Assembly: GCA_016184125.1 (NCBI GenBank)
Contig: JACPDG010000037.1
Location: 1-64,000 of the forward strand
Reading direction: 5' to 3'
Length of the DNA: 64,000 bases
From: Candidatus Rokuibacteriota bacterium
Lineage (GTDB): Bacteria > Methylomirabilota > Methylomirabilia > Rokubacteriales > CSP1-6
In this document: positions 35,966 to 45,062 of the stretch, piece by piece
How the letters are laid out: each line of letters begins with the position of its first letter
How positions within the stretch are numbered: the first letter of the stretch is position 1
Translations under genes and position numbers: made by a program
The notes under the pieces: model-generated
What the model was told of the DNA's origin: nothing
Seen by the model: only the letters and a program-made list of their open reading frames with translations
Database searches by the model: none

Positions 35966-36991
35966 TCAGTGCCCCTCGACGCCCCGCCGCACGTTCGGCA
36001 GCAGGTACTCGTGGAACGTCCGCTCGACATCGTACGCCGGGCGGAAGCCCCAGTCGCGACGGGCGGCCGTGTCGTCGACGTCCTCCGGCCACGAGTCGAC
36101 GATGCGCTGCCGGCGAAGGTCGGGCTCGAACGTGATCCGCTCGTCGGGGAACGCGTGCCGGACCATCGACGCCAGCTCGCCCGCGCTCGGGTTGAACGCC
36201 GCGACGTTGTAGACGCGACGGGTCAGCGACGACGGCGGCGCGTCGAGCAGCGCGAGCAGGGCCTCGATCGCATCCGGCATGGCCATGAACGGGATCCTCG
36301 TGTCCTCGCGCACGAAGCACGTGTAGGGCTTGCCCTGCGCGGCCGCGTGGATCATCTCGGGCGCGTAGTCACTCGTGCCGCCGCTCGGGAGGGTGAACGC
36401 GGAGATCAAGCCGGGGAACCGGATCGCGCGAAAGTCGACGCGGCTCGCGTCGCCCTCGGGCGCGAGCTGCCGGTAGTGACGCGCGAAGTAGCGGCCGAGG
36501 TGCTCGCAGTAGAGCTTGTTGCAGCCGTACATGGTGACCGGCTCCAGCCACGCGTCCTCGCGCACGCGTCCCGCGGCCCGCTTCGTCGTGACGTCCGGCA
36601 ACCCGTACACCGCGATGGAGCTGGGAAAGACGAACCGCACCGGTCCGCCGTGCGCGCGCGCTTCCTCGGTGGCCAGACGCAGCAGGTTCAGCGTGCCCTC
36701 GACGTTGATCTCGTGCGCGCGCTCGGGCACGAACTCCGCGCGCGTCGACAGCAGTGCGGCGAGGTGGAACACGATCGAGATCTCGAACTCGCTCCGGAGC
36801 CGGTCCAGAAACCGGCGGTCGACGATGTCGCCGGTCCTCACGGCCGCGCACCGCGCGGCGACCGCCCCGTCAGGCGAACGCAGGTCGAGCGCGAGCACGT
36901 CGAAGCGCCCGCCTTCCGCGAGGCGGTGGATGAGCCCGTGGCCGACCTCGCCGGCGCCGCCCGTGACCAGCACGACCGGCCTGCGTACCAT
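35966..36991 (-). CDS. SDR-type L-threonine 3-dehydrogenase
   Basis: 341 residues from ATG 36991 at the Rossmann motif VLVTGGAGEVGHGL; the longer open frame would add 19 unlikely residues. Catalytic Tyr-x3-Lys in MYGCNKLYCEH, and the family block GGTSDYAPEMIHAAAQGKPYTCFV. Epimerase-like threonine dehydrogenases of this kind oxidise threonine to 2-amino-3-ketobutyrate, the substrate of the adjacent kbl product. A sugar epimerase role is less likely given the neighbour. Confidence 0.85.
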   Translation of the reverse strand: MVRRPVVLVTGGAGEVGHGLIHRLAEGGRFDVLALDLRSPDGAVAARCAAVRTGDIVDRRFLDRLRSEFEISIVFHLAALLSTRAEFVPERAHEINVEGTLNLLRLATEEARAHGGPVRFVFPSSIAVYGLPDVTTKRAAGRVREDAWLEPVTMYGCNKLYCEHLGRYFARHYRQLAPEGDASRVDFRAIRFPGLISAFTLPSGGTSDYAPEMIHAAAQGKPYTCFVREDTRIPFMAMPDAIEALLALLDAPPSSLTRRVYNVAAFNPSAGELASMVRHAFPDERITFEPDLRRQRIVDSWPEDVDDTAARRDWGFRPAYDVERTFHEYLLPNVRRGVEGH

Positions 36992-37013
36992 CCCCTGCCT
37001 GCCCGGCGCGGCG

Positions 37014-37088
37014 TCAGGCCGCCCGGCCCTCGAGCTCGCCGGCGACACGCTCCAGGATGTTCTGGGTCCGCTGCTCGATCCGGATCAT
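37014..37088 (-). CDS. possible 24-residue small protein
   Basis: MIRIEQRTQNILERVAGELE followed by four residues and a stop. A good Shine-Dalgarno (GGGAGGA) sits 7-8 bases before the ATG and the stop is 22 bases before the threonine dehydrogenase start. Could be a leader or coupling peptide. The rest of 37089-37440 shows no gene and probably holds divergent promoters. Confidence 0.35.
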   Translation of the reverse strand: MIRIEQRTQNILERVAGELEGRAA

Positions 37089-37440
37089 CGTCAGGGTCCT
37101 CCCTGGCCCCGTCGACCGCCGGCGGCGCCGGACCGCCGATCGCGTCTGGTTGCTGCGCTCCTTCTCTCCCCGTACGCGCCGTTCCCTCGCACGGTCAATG
37201 AGTCACGCGAGCTAGCGTACCCCGCCGGGCACGGTGGGGCCGGCGCGTCGCGTTCAATCTCTTCGCGCTCCGCGCCGCTCGATCCATCCGCCGCGGCACC
37301 CTGGCCGACCGAAGCCGCCGCCGGACAGTGCACCGCCACGTCGCGCCACGCCGCGCGAGCGGCTCGATGAGTTTCGCCCGCAGCCGCCTCCGTGATAGCG
37401 TCGGCGGCGGAGTCCACACCGACAAGGAGCCGACGCGCGG

Positions 37441-38988
37441 ATGAACTGGAAGCAGGAGCTCGACGAACTCAGGCGGCGGGAGGAGCTCGCGGATCAACTC
37501 GGCGGTCCCGAGCGGGTGAAGCGGCAGCATGCCGGGGGCCGCCTCACGATCCGGGAGCGCCTGGCGAAGCTGGTCGACACCGGCAGCTTCCACGAGATCG
37601 GCAAGATCGCCGGCCGCGCGACGTACGACGAGAAGAACGACCTGAAGACGTTCACGCCGTCGAACTTCGTCTTCGGGCGCGCGATGCTCGACGGCCGCCC
37701 GGTCGTCGTGGGCGGCGACGACTTCACCGTGCGCGGCGGATCCGCGGACGCGACGATCAAGGACAAGCACCTCCAGTGCGAGCAGATGGCGAACCAGCTC
37801 CGGCTGCCGCTCATCCGGCTCGTCGAGGGTTCCGGCGGCGGCGGCTCGGTGAAGACGATCGAGACGACCGGGCGCGCCAACGTCCCCGGCGTGTCGGGAT
37901 GGGAGTGGGTCGTCGCCAACATGGGGACGGTCCCGCGCGTCGCGCTCGGTCTCGGATCCGTCGCGGGGCTCGGCGCCGCGCATCTCGCCGCCGCGCACCA
38001 CTCGGTCATGGTCAAGGATCGCTCGGCGCTCTTCGTCGCCGGGCCTCCCGTCGTGGAGCGTATCGGCCAGAAGCTCACGAAGAACGAGCTGGGCGGCTGG
38101 AAGATCCAGCTCCGCGCCGGCGCGGTCGACGATGCCGTCGACACCGAGGAGGAGGCGTTCGCGCGCGCGCGGCGGTTCCTCTCGTACCTGCCGTCGTCGA
38201 TCTACGAGCTCCCGCCCCGCGGACCACGCACCGACGACCCTGACCGGCGCGACGAGATCCTCGCCGACGTGGTGCCGCGCGATCCGCGCAAGGTCTACAA
38301 GATGCGGACGATCGTGGAGTCGGTGGTCGACCGCGGCTCCTTCTTCGAGATCGCGCCCCTCTACGGCCGGGCGATCATCACCGGGCTGGCGCGGATCGAC
38401 GGCTGGCCGGTGGCGCTGATGGCGAGCGATCCGTTCCACTACGGCGGCGTCTGGACCGCCGACACGTGCCAGAAGGTGGAGCGTTGGGTCGACTTCGCGC
38501 AGACCTTCCACCTGCCCGTCGTGTACCTGGTCGACTGTCCGGGGTTCCTCATCGGTCTCGAAGCGGAGCAGACGGGCACCATCAAGCAAGGTGTGCGGGC
38601 GATGTCGGCGGTCTGGCAGACGACCATGCCGTGGTGCGCGGTCATCATCCGGAACGTCTTCGGTGTCGCCGGCGCCGCGCACCGGAACGGCGGGCGGTAC
38701 TGCCTGCGCTACGCGTGGCCGTCGGGCCGCTGGGGCTCGCTGCCGCTCGAGGGCGGCATCGAGGCGGCGTATCGCGCCGAGCTCGACGCGGCGCCGGACC
38801 CCAGGGCGAAGCTCGAGGAGATCGAGGAGCGTCTGAACAAGCTGCGCTCCCCGTTCCGCTCGGCGGAGACGTTCTGGATCGAGGAGATGATCGATCCGCG
38901 CAGCACGCGGCCGCTCCTCGTCGAGTTCGCGAGCCTCGCCGCGCGCATCCTCGAGCCCGGGCCGTCGCTCCACGCGATGCGGCCGTAG
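37441..38988 (+). CDS. acyl-CoA carboxylase carboxyltransferase (beta) subunit
   Basis: 515 residues of the biotin-dependent carboxyltransferase family. N-terminal RLTIRERLAKLVDTGSFHEIG and the oxyanion region GGGSVKTIETTGRAN. The C-terminal half has LVDCPGFLIGLEAEQTGTIKQG and NVFGVAGAAHRNGG. AAGGAG precedes the ATG. No biotin carboxylase or carrier gene is adjacent, so partner subunits are elsewhere. The acyl-CoA substrate cannot be assigned. Confidence 0.9.
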   Translation: MNWKQELDELRRREELADQLGGPERVKRQHAGGRLTIRERLAKLVDTGSFHEIGKIAGRATYDEKNDLKTFTPSNFVFGRAMLDGRPVVVGGDDFTVRGGSADATIKDKHLQCEQMANQLRLPLIRLVEGSGGGGSVKTIETTGRANVPGVSGWEWVVANMGTVPRVALGLGSVAGLGAAHLAAAHHSVMVKDRSALFVAGPPVVERIGQKLTKNELGGWKIQLRAGAVDDAVDTEEEAFARARRFLSYLPSSIYELPPRGPRTDDPDRRDEILADVVPRDPRKVYKMRTIVESVVDRGSFFEIAPLYGRAIITGLARIDGWPVALMASDPFHYGGVWTADTCQKVERWVDFAQTFHLPVVYLVDCPGFLIGLEAEQTGTIKQGVRAMSAVWQTTMPWCAVIIRNVFGVAGAAHRNGGRYCLRYAWPSGRWGSLPLEGGIEAAYRAELDAAPDPRAKLEEIEERLNKLRSPFRSAETFWIEEMIDPRSTRPLLVEFASLAARILEPGPSLHAMRP

Positions 38989-39020
38989 CGGGCACCCCGC
39001 GACGTCTCCGTGGCGCGCCG

Positions 39021-39905
39021 CTACGCCGAAAACGCCACGAAGTAGGAGCCGAACGCGACCGGGCGAAGGTGCTCGGGATACTTCTCCGGCAGCTCGCCGG
39101 CGATCCGCTGGAGCACGAACCCGTCGTGACCGCCGAACCGGGCGCGAAGCTCCTCCTCCGTGAAGACGCGCACGTGCCCCGGCGCCTCGTCCTCGAACGT
39201 GAACTCGGGCAGCGGTCCGGTCGCCACGAACTCGTGCATCGGAACCGCGAAGCAGACGCGCCCAGCGGGCCTGAGCAGTCGCACGATCGCCGCCATGACC
39301 TCGTCGACGTCCGAGACGTGCTCCAGGACGTCGAAGGAGTACGCGAGATCGAAGGAGCCCGCCGGGAACGCGCGCGCCACCTCCTCGATGAGGCCCAGGT
39401 GAAAGGCGCAGTTCGGAAAGCGGTTCAGCTTCGACGCGATGCGGATGTTGGTCGGCGAGACGTCGACGGCGTCGACGCGCAGCTCCGGGTGGCGCGCGGC
39501 GATCGTCAGCGCCACCCGGCCTTCCCCGCATCCCGCGTCGAACACGCGGGCGGGTTCGACCGCGAGCACCTCACGCTCGAGGAGCTGGACCTCGGGCTTC
39601 CGGGCGTTCCGCGCGACCATCTTCGCCGTCTTCCGCCCGAGCAGGATCCGGATCTCCTTCTCGAGCCGCTTGAACCCGAACCGGGCCCGAAGTCTGCGGT
39701 AGTACCGTTCATACGCCCGGGCATACGCCGCAGGATTCTCCATGTGAGCGAGCGACTTCCGGATCCGTTCGGCCTGGACGGCGTACTCCGGGCGCGGATC
39801 CGCGGCCTGCGCGTCCTCGGCCAGACGCAGCGCCACCCGGGGGTTGCCACGGTAGAGCTCGAGGCGGATGCGCTGGATGACGGCGTCGCGGTCGTGCAGG
39901 TTCAT
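39021..39905 (-). CDS. class I SAM-dependent methyltransferase
   Basis: 294 residues from ATG 39905. Helical N-terminal 110 residues, then SAM motif I VFDAGCGEGRVAL, acidic loop VDAVDVSPTNI, and FDLAYSFDVLEHVSDVDEVM. The C-terminal half resembles UbiE/Methyltransf_11 proteins. No neighbour indicates the substrate. Convergent with the carboxyltransferase gene. Confidence 0.85.
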   Translation of the reverse strand: MNLHDRDAVIQRIRLELYRGNPRVALRLAEDAQAADPRPEYAVQAERIRKSLAHMENPAAYARAYERYYRRLRARFGFKRLEKEIRILLGRKTAKMVARNARKPEVQLLEREVLAVEPARVFDAGCGEGRVALTIAARHPELRVDAVDVSPTNIRIASKLNRFPNCAFHLGLIEEVARAFPAGSFDLAYSFDVLEHVSDVDEVMAAIVRLLRPAGRVCFAVPMHEFVATGPLPEFTFEDEAPGHVRVFTEEELRARFGGHDGFVLQRIAGELPEKYPEHLRPVAFGSYFVAFSA

Positions 39906-40025
39906 GCCGCGCACGCTCCGGGGCTCGCCGCGGCACGCCCTCTCCGCGCACACCCGCACACGGCTCCGCCGCCTCCCCGCGACGGCGCAGGTGTTCGCAC
40001 CGGATCAGGTCTTCGCGACGGCTCA

Positions 40026-40069
40026 GGTCGAGCGACCATCGACCCGCGCCGGTCGATGGTCGCTCGACC
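40026..40069. repeat. perfect 19-base inverted repeat
   Basis: Left arm GGTCGAGCGACCATCGACC (40026-40044), 6-base loop CGCGCC, right arm exact complement (40051-40069). It begins 2 bases after the stop of the PfpI gene (minus strand). It may be a strong transcription end or mRNA-stabilising hairpin, but no T-run follows. Confidence 0.85.
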
Positions 40070-40071
40070 TC

Positions 40072-40596
40072 TCAGCTCTTCGCGAGCGCCTTGATGATCT
40101 CCCGGCAGAACGCCGGCAGATCGTCGGGCTTGCGCGACGTGATGAGGTTCCCGTCGACGACGACCTCGGCGTCGCTCCACTTCGCGCCCGCATTCACCAC
40201 GTCGTCCTTGATCGACGAGAAGGACGTGGCCTGCTTGCCGGCGAGCACGCCCGCCGACACGAGCATCCACCCGGCGTGGCAGATCGCCGCGACGACCTTG
40301 CCCTGCCGATGCGCTTCGCTGACGAGCCGGACCATCGCCGCGTGCCGCCGCATCATGTCCGGAGCGTACCCACCGGGCACGATCACCGCGTCGAGCTCGA
40401 CCGCGTTCACCTGGTCGGCCTGCACGTCGACGGTCACCGGGTATCCGTGCTTGGAGGCGTACGTCTTCGCACCGCCGGCTCCCACGATCTTGACGTCGGC
40501 GCCCTCCTCCTTGAGCCGGTAATAGGGCACCCACAGCTCCATCTCCTGGTAGAGGTTCTCCGCCAGGATGGCGATCCGCTTGCCGTCGAGCTTCAT
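40072..40596 (-). CDS. DJ-1/PfpI-family protein
   Basis: 174 residues. Nucleophile elbow AAICHAGWMLVSAGVLAG with Cys and adjacent His, Glu in AENLYQEMELWVPYYRL, and the block AVIVPGGYAPDMMRR. The family includes intracellular proteases, deglycases and stress proteins; the exact role is unknown. It is 16 bases downstream of the FmdB-like gene, so they probably share a transcript. Confidence 0.92.
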   Translation of the reverse strand: MKLDGKRIAILAENLYQEMELWVPYYRLKEEGADVKIVGAGGAKTYASKHGYPVTVDVQADQVNAVELDAVIVPGGYAPDMMRRHAAMVRLVSEAHRQGKVVAAICHAGWMLVSAGVLAGKQATSFSSIKDDVVNAGAKWSDAEVVVDGNLITSRKPDDLPAFCREIIKALAKS

Positions 40597-40612
40597 CGGC
40601 TCCTCCGATCCG

Positions 40613-40777
40613 TCAGGATTTCCGCGAGGTCTTGGGGAAGAACGCGCCGACCAGCGGTTTCAGGGTCCGGTTCCCGCACTCCGGACATGCGGCGTTGCCC
40701 TTCTCGTGCTCGCTGATCGTCATCGGGATGGTGACTTCCTTCTGGCACTTGTCGCAGAAGTACTCGTAGAGGGGCAT
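40613..40777 (-). CDS. FmdB-type zinc ribbon protein
   Basis: 54 residues: MPLYEYFCDKCQKEVTIPMT, then CPECG, forming the CxxC...CxxC zinc ribbon typical of FmdB/PutA-like regulators. GAGGAGG lies 7 bases before the ATG. First gene before PfpI. Known members are small putative regulators; function here is unproven. Confidence 0.88.
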   Translation of the reverse strand: MPLYEYFCDKCQKEVTIPMTISEHEKGNAACPECGNRTLKPLVGAFFPKTSRKS

Positions 40778-40858
40778 GGCAGTCCTCCTCTCGCATGCTG
40801 AATAGGTTACCGCGCAAGTGTACCTCCCGGCCGCAGACGGCGAAAGGCTGCGCGCACA

Positions 40859-42199
40859 TCAGCCGCCGGCCACACGCGCCACGAGCCAGCGGGCGGTGCG
40901 GAGCAGGCGCGCGTCCCAGTGGCACGGCGCGACGAGCTGCACGCCGAGCGGCAACCCGTTCGCGCCCTGCATGAGCGGCACGCTGAGAGCCGGCATGCCG
41001 GTGAACGTCCAGAGCGCGCACGGTGCCGGGTCGCCGGTGGAGTCGAGCCCTTCCGGCGCCGTGCCGAACGCGGCCGGCGTGAGGATCGCGTCGTAGCGCT
41101 GCTCGAAGAGCTCGATCAGGCTCTCGTTGAGCTGGCGTATGCGAGCGCGCGCAGCGAGGTAGTCGCACGCGAGGACGTTCCGACCGCGCTCGATGCGCGA
41201 GCGCAGCGCTTCGGAGAGCCGCTCGCGACCGGTCTCCCACTCGCGGCGCAGGCTCACCGCGATCTCGGCGCCGGAGATCGCGTCGTGCCAGGCGAGCACC
41301 TCGTCGGCTGGCGTGAGCTCCACCTCCTCCACGCGGTCGCCCAGGACACCGGCGAGCTCGGCGAAGGCGGCCTTGGCGTCCGCCTCCACGCGGTCCCACA
41401 CACGGCCCTTCACGAAGGCGAACACCGGTGGCAGCGGAGGCTCCTCCGCGAGCACGTCCCTGTACGGCACGCGCGCGCGCGGCCGGGAGTCCGGGTCGCG
41501 TTCGTCGTAGCCGGCGAGCTCCTCCATCAAGAGCGCCAGGTCCTCGAGACTGCGTGCAAACAGCCCGACATGATCGAGCGTGCGCGAGAGCTCCAACATC
41601 CCGTGGCGCGGGATCAGCCCGTGCGTCGGCTTGAACCCGTAGACGCCGCAGTACGACGCCGGGCGGATCGTCGACCCCGTGGTCTGACTGCCGAGCGCGA
41701 GCGGGACCATCCCTGCCGCCACCGCCGCCGCCGAGCCGCTCGACGAGCCGCCGGGCGTGTGGGCCGGGTTGTGCGGGTTGCGCGTCTTGCCGGGCGTCCG
41801 TGTCGCGAGCTCGGTCGTGACCGTCTTGCCCAGGATGACGGCTCCGGCGGCGCGGAGCATCGAGACGACGGTCGCGTCTCGCGACGGCGTCCTCCCGGCG
41901 TGGAGCACCGAGCCGTTCTCGGTCGGCATGTCGGCGGTGTCGATGATGTCCTTGACGCCGACGGGGACGCCGTGCAGCGGCCCCGTCGGCTGCCCCGACA
42001 TGCGCCATTCGTCGGCGGCGCGCGCCTGCGCCAGCGCGTGATCAGGATCCAGGAACGCCCACGCCTGGACGTCGGCGTCGACCTCCCGCACGCGCGCGAG
42101 GCACGCCTCGACGAGCTGCTGGGAAGAGATCACCCCGTCGCGGATGAGCCGCGTCGCGTCGGTGGCGGAGAGCCAGTTCAGATTCGCGAGATCCATCAT
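40859..42199 (-). CDS. amidase signature family hydrolase
   Basis: 446 residues. Catalytic Lys in GVPVGVKDIIDTADMPTENG, the Ser-rich signature GGSSSGSAAAVAAGMVPLALGSQTTGSTIRP and GVYGFKPTHGLIPRHG. Hydrolyses an amide by a Ser-cisSer-Lys triad. Ends 81 bases after an FmdB gene and begins 69 bases after the TRAP permease stop, all on the same strand, so it could release the transported acid from its amide; that link is inferred. Confidence 0.9.
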   Translation of the reverse strand: MMDLANLNWLSATDATRLIRDGVISSQQLVEACLARVREVDADVQAWAFLDPDHALAQARAADEWRMSGQPTGPLHGVPVGVKDIIDTADMPTENGSVLHAGRTPSRDATVVSMLRAAGAVILGKTVTTELATRTPGKTRNPHNPAHTPGGSSSGSAAAVAAGMVPLALGSQTTGSTIRPASYCGVYGFKPTHGLIPRHGMLELSRTLDHVGLFARSLEDLALLMEELAGYDERDPDSRPRARVPYRDVLAEEPPLPPVFAFVKGRVWDRVEADAKAAFAELAGVLGDRVEEVELTPADEVLAWHDAISGAEIAVSLRREWETGRERLSEALRSRIERGRNVLACDYLAARARIRQLNESLIELFEQRYDAILTPAAFGTAPEGLDSTGDPAPCALWTFTGMPALSVPLMQGANGLPLGVQLVAPCHWDARLLRTARWLVARVAGG

Positions 42200-42268
42200 C
42201 GGTCCGGACGCCTTGCGAAGACGCGCGTGGCCCCCCTCGGCCCCCTCTCCGCCGGCCGGAGACGCCGC

Positions 42269-44320
42269 CTAGCTGCCGTAGAGAAACTCCGGCAGCCACA
42301 GCGTCATGCCCGGCCAGATGTACATGAACGCCAGGCACAGGATGACGATCAGCATGTACGGCATCATGCCGGCGAAGATCTGCGTGAGCGTCACGTGTGG
42401 CGGCGACACGCCCTTCAGGTAGAACGCCGACATCGCGACCGGCGGCGACAGGAACGCCGCCTGGAGGTTCACCGCGACCATGGTGCCGAAGAGGATCGGG
42501 TCGACATCGAAGTGGCTGAGCAGCGGAATGAAGATCGGGACGAAGATCACGATGATCTCGGTCCACTCGAGCGGCCAGCCGAGCAGGAAGATGATGAGCT
42601 GCGATATGATCAGGAAGCCGACAGGAGAGAGGTTCATGCCGAGCACCCAGCGCTCGACCAGCGCCTGGCCGCCGTGCAGCGCGAAGACGGCGGAGAACAG
42701 CGCCGAGCCGATGAAGAGCCAGCACACCATCGCCGTGGTCTTCGCGGTGAGGAACACCGATTCCTTGAGGTTCTGCCAGAGCTCGCGGGAGGCCCGCAGG
42801 CCCAACAGCCCGGGCACGACCGTGCCCGCGAACACGCCCCCGAGACACGCCGCGACGAGCACCGTCACGAGATCGCCGCGCCCCAGGCCGAGCACCATGC
42901 CCCCGATCGCGCCCGGGAGGCTCCACCACCACGCCTGCCGCGGGGACTTCGTCATCACGGCCAGGTAGAGCGCGCCGAGGGCGCCGATGGCGGCCGACTC
43001 GGTCGCGGTCGTGATGCCGAACAGGATGACGGCGAGCACCACCACCGTGAGCACGCCGAGCGGCACCACCGACACGACGAGCTCCTTGAGGATCTCGAGC
43101 TGCTCGCCGTCCATGCGCCAGTAGTAGATTGCGAGCACGAGCGCGACGAGCACGGCGAACGCCCAGAACCACAGGAAGAAGTTCTCGGGAATCCTGCTGA
43201 TCGCTGCCTCGGCCGCCGGCTCGGCGAGCGAACCCATCTCCTCGGGCGGCGCGTCGGCCGGCGGCGGCGTTCCCGTGCTCTCCGTCGTCGACTCCGCGGC
43301 GCCGAGCTCCTGCGGCGTCTCGTCCGTGGAAGACTCCGTCGCCAGCCCGAGCGGCTGCGGCATCTCCTCGACCCCGGGACCCTGCGTCGCCGTCCGCGCC
43401 GCGGTGACCGCCGCAGCCGGCGCGTTGTAGATCACGACGTACCACCACGCGGCGCCGAAGGTCGTCGCCGTCAGCACCATGGGCACGGCGGCCGCGAGCA
43501 CGGTCCTCGCAAGAACGCCATAGCCGGCTCGCCGGCCATCCGGCGCGCTCGCGCCCCGCAGGAGGCTCGGCCGGACAGCGGCGGCGAGCAGGCCGCCGAT
43601 CACGCGGCGGGAGGGGCCGCGCTCGAGTCGGCGGATCCAGTCCGGAACCGCGATACGGTACTCGTCCGCCGAGAGCTTCGGCGCGACCTTCGGGCTGAGG
43701 AGCGCCCACCCGAGGATGTAGACGAGATAGAGGAACGTCAGGAAGAACCCGGGCAGCATCGCCGCCGCGTAGAGCTTCACGATGGACTGGCCCGCCACCG
43801 CGGCGTAGACGATGAGCATGACCGAGGGCGGGATCAGGATGCCGAGCGTGCCGCCCGCCGTGATGACCCCGGAAGCAAGTCGCACGTCGTACCCGGCCCG
43901 GAGCATCGGGCGCAGCGCGATCACGCCCATCAGCACGACCACGGCGCCGACGATGCCGGACGCGATGCCCCAGAACGCGGACACCATCAGCGTCGTCACG
44001 GCGAGCGAGGCGGGCACGCGCCGGAAGGCGAGCTGCACGCTGTGGAACATCCGGTCCACCAGCGCCGCGCGCTCCATGATGTAGCCCATGAAGACGAACA
44101 GCGGCACGGACAGCAGGGTGTCGTTGATCATGACCCCGTACGTCCGTTGCACCATGAGGTCGAAGACCCGGTTGTCCCACCAGGGCGATGACGGGGTCCA
44201 GAACGCGAGGGAGCCGAAGAGCATGCCGAGGCCCATCAGCGTGAACGCGGTCGGGAAGCCCATCATGATCGCGGCGACGATGAGCCCGAGCATCAGGAGG
44301 CCGAGCGAGGGGTCGCTCAC
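42269..44320 (-). CDS. dctM: TRAP transporter large permease (DctM) with long insertion
   Basis: 683 residues from GTG 44320 (GGAGG 5 bases upstream, GTGA overlap with DctQ); typical DctM is about 430. The N-terminal 220 residues (MGFPTAFTLMGLG ... GGTLGILIPPSVMLIVYAAVAGQS) and C-terminal part (LEWTEIIVIFVPIFIPLL) are standard. Between about residues 225 and 415 lies an insertion with two extra helices flanking an acidic Pro/Glu/Thr-rich stretch, and a second insertion of about 45 residues follows the ITTATESAAIGALGAL helix. Imports an organic acid using a sodium or proton gradient. Confidence 0.9.
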   Translation of the reverse strand: MSDPSLGLLMLGLIVAAIMMGFPTAFTLMGLGMLFGSLAFWTPSSPWWDNRVFDLMVQRTYGVMINDTLLSVPLFVFMGYIMERAALVDRMFHSVQLAFRRVPASLAVTTLMVSAFWGIASGIVGAVVVLMGVIALRPMLRAGYDVRLASGVITAGGTLGILIPPSVMLIVYAAVAGQSIVKLYAAAMLPGFFLTFLYLVYILGWALLSPKVAPKLSADEYRIAVPDWIRRLERGPSRRVIGGLLAAAVRPSLLRGASAPDGRRAGYGVLARTVLAAAVPMVLTATTFGAAWWYVVIYNAPAAAVTAARTATQGPGVEEMPQPLGLATESSTDETPQELGAAESTTESTGTPPPADAPPEEMGSLAEPAAEAAISRIPENFFLWFWAFAVLVALVLAIYYWRMDGEQLEILKELVVSVVPLGVLTVVVLAVILFGITTATESAAIGALGALYLAVMTKSPRQAWWWSLPGAIGGMVLGLGRGDLVTVLVAACLGGVFAGTVVPGLLGLRASRELWQNLKESVFLTAKTTAMVCWLFIGSALFSAVFALHGGQALVERWVLGMNLSPVGFLIISQLIIFLLGWPLEWTEIIVIFVPIFIPLLSHFDVDPILFGTMVAVNLQAAFLSPPVAMSAFYLKGVSPPHVTLTQIFAGMMPYMLIVILCLAFMYIWPGMTLWLPEFLYGS

Positions 44321-44994
44321 CCGTCCCTCCGCTCGCTCTCGCTCACCGCGGTGCGGTGGCGCGCGGCCTCTTCGATCGCGTGCGCGGACGCGGCCGCCGC
44401 CCGGCGCGACTCCTCGTCGACGAACTGGCTGTGGGCGAGCTGCTCCTCGACGACGTCGATCTCCTCGACGTCGCGGATCCGCTCGGGCCAGGCGCCGGTG
44501 CGCAGGCACACGATGCAGCGCACGATCTCGGCCAGCCCCTGGAGCATCACCAGGGCGCCTGCGACGGGGATCACCGTCTTGAAGTGATAGACCGGGGGCC
44601 CCTCGGCGGTCACGGTCGAGTGCTCTCCGATCCGCCAGGAGATCGCGGCGTAGTCGTACCCCGCGTAGATGAGCGCCAGGATGCCGGGAACGAAGAAGAG
44701 GACGTACAGCGCAAGGTCGAGCACGGCCTGCCGGCGTGGTGAGAGCCGGGCGTAGATGAAGTCGGCACGGACATGGCCGCCCTGGGCGAGCGTGTAGGCG
44801 CCGCACATCATGAACAGCGTCCCGTAGAGCATGTTGTTGAAGTCGAAGATCCAGGCCGTCGGCGCGTTGAGGATGTAGCGCTTGAAGACCTCCACGGACA
44901 CCACGAGCGTGAGCGCCACGATCAGCCAGGCGGACACCTTGCCCGACCCGTAGCTGACGCGGTCGACGACCCCGATGAGACGCTCGGCGTTCAT
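44317..44994 (-). CDS. dctQ: TRAP transporter small permease (DctQ)
   Basis: 225 residues with four hydrophobic helices and the DctQ pattern VSVEVFKRYILNAPTAWIFD ... AYTLAQGGHVRADF. The C-terminal 45 residues are a charged cytoplasmic tail, longer than usual. No Shine-Dalgarno before ATG 44994; an in-frame ATG 24 bases upstream is possible. Separated from the binding-protein gene by a terminator-like hairpin. Confidence 0.88.
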   Translation of the reverse strand: MNAERLIGVVDRVSYGSGKVSAWLIVALTLVVSVEVFKRYILNAPTAWIFDFNNMLYGTLFMMCGAYTLAQGGHVRADFIYARLSPRRQAVLDLALYVLFFVPGILALIYAGYDYAAISWRIGEHSTVTAEGPPVYHFKTVIPVAGALVMLQGLAEIVRCIVCLRTGAWPERIRDVEEIDVVEEQLAHSQFVDEESRRAAAASAHAIEEAARHRTAVSESERRDG

Positions 44995-45002
44995 CGGTAC
45001 AC

Positions 45003-45042
45003 AAAAGAGGCCAGCCATCCGGCGTGAGCCGGGCGGCTGGCC
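45003..45042 (-). terminator. attenuating terminator between DctP and DctQ genes
   Basis: Outer stem GGCCAGCC/GGCTGGCC (45009-45016, 45035-45042) and inner stem CCGGC/GCCGG, followed on the minus strand by TCTTTT. Partial termination here would give more binding protein than permease, as is common for solute-binding operons. Confidence 0.6.
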
Positions 45043-45062
45043 TGCGCGCTCCTCACCGGGCG

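Noticed and set aside
35966-36991. UDP-glucose 4-epimerase
   Set aside because: Adjacent kbl gene and sequence pattern favour SDR-type threonine dehydrogenase.
40919-44191. 1090-codon open frame on the plus strand
   Set aside because: Shadow of the amidase and DctM genes, which carry complete family motifs on the other strand.
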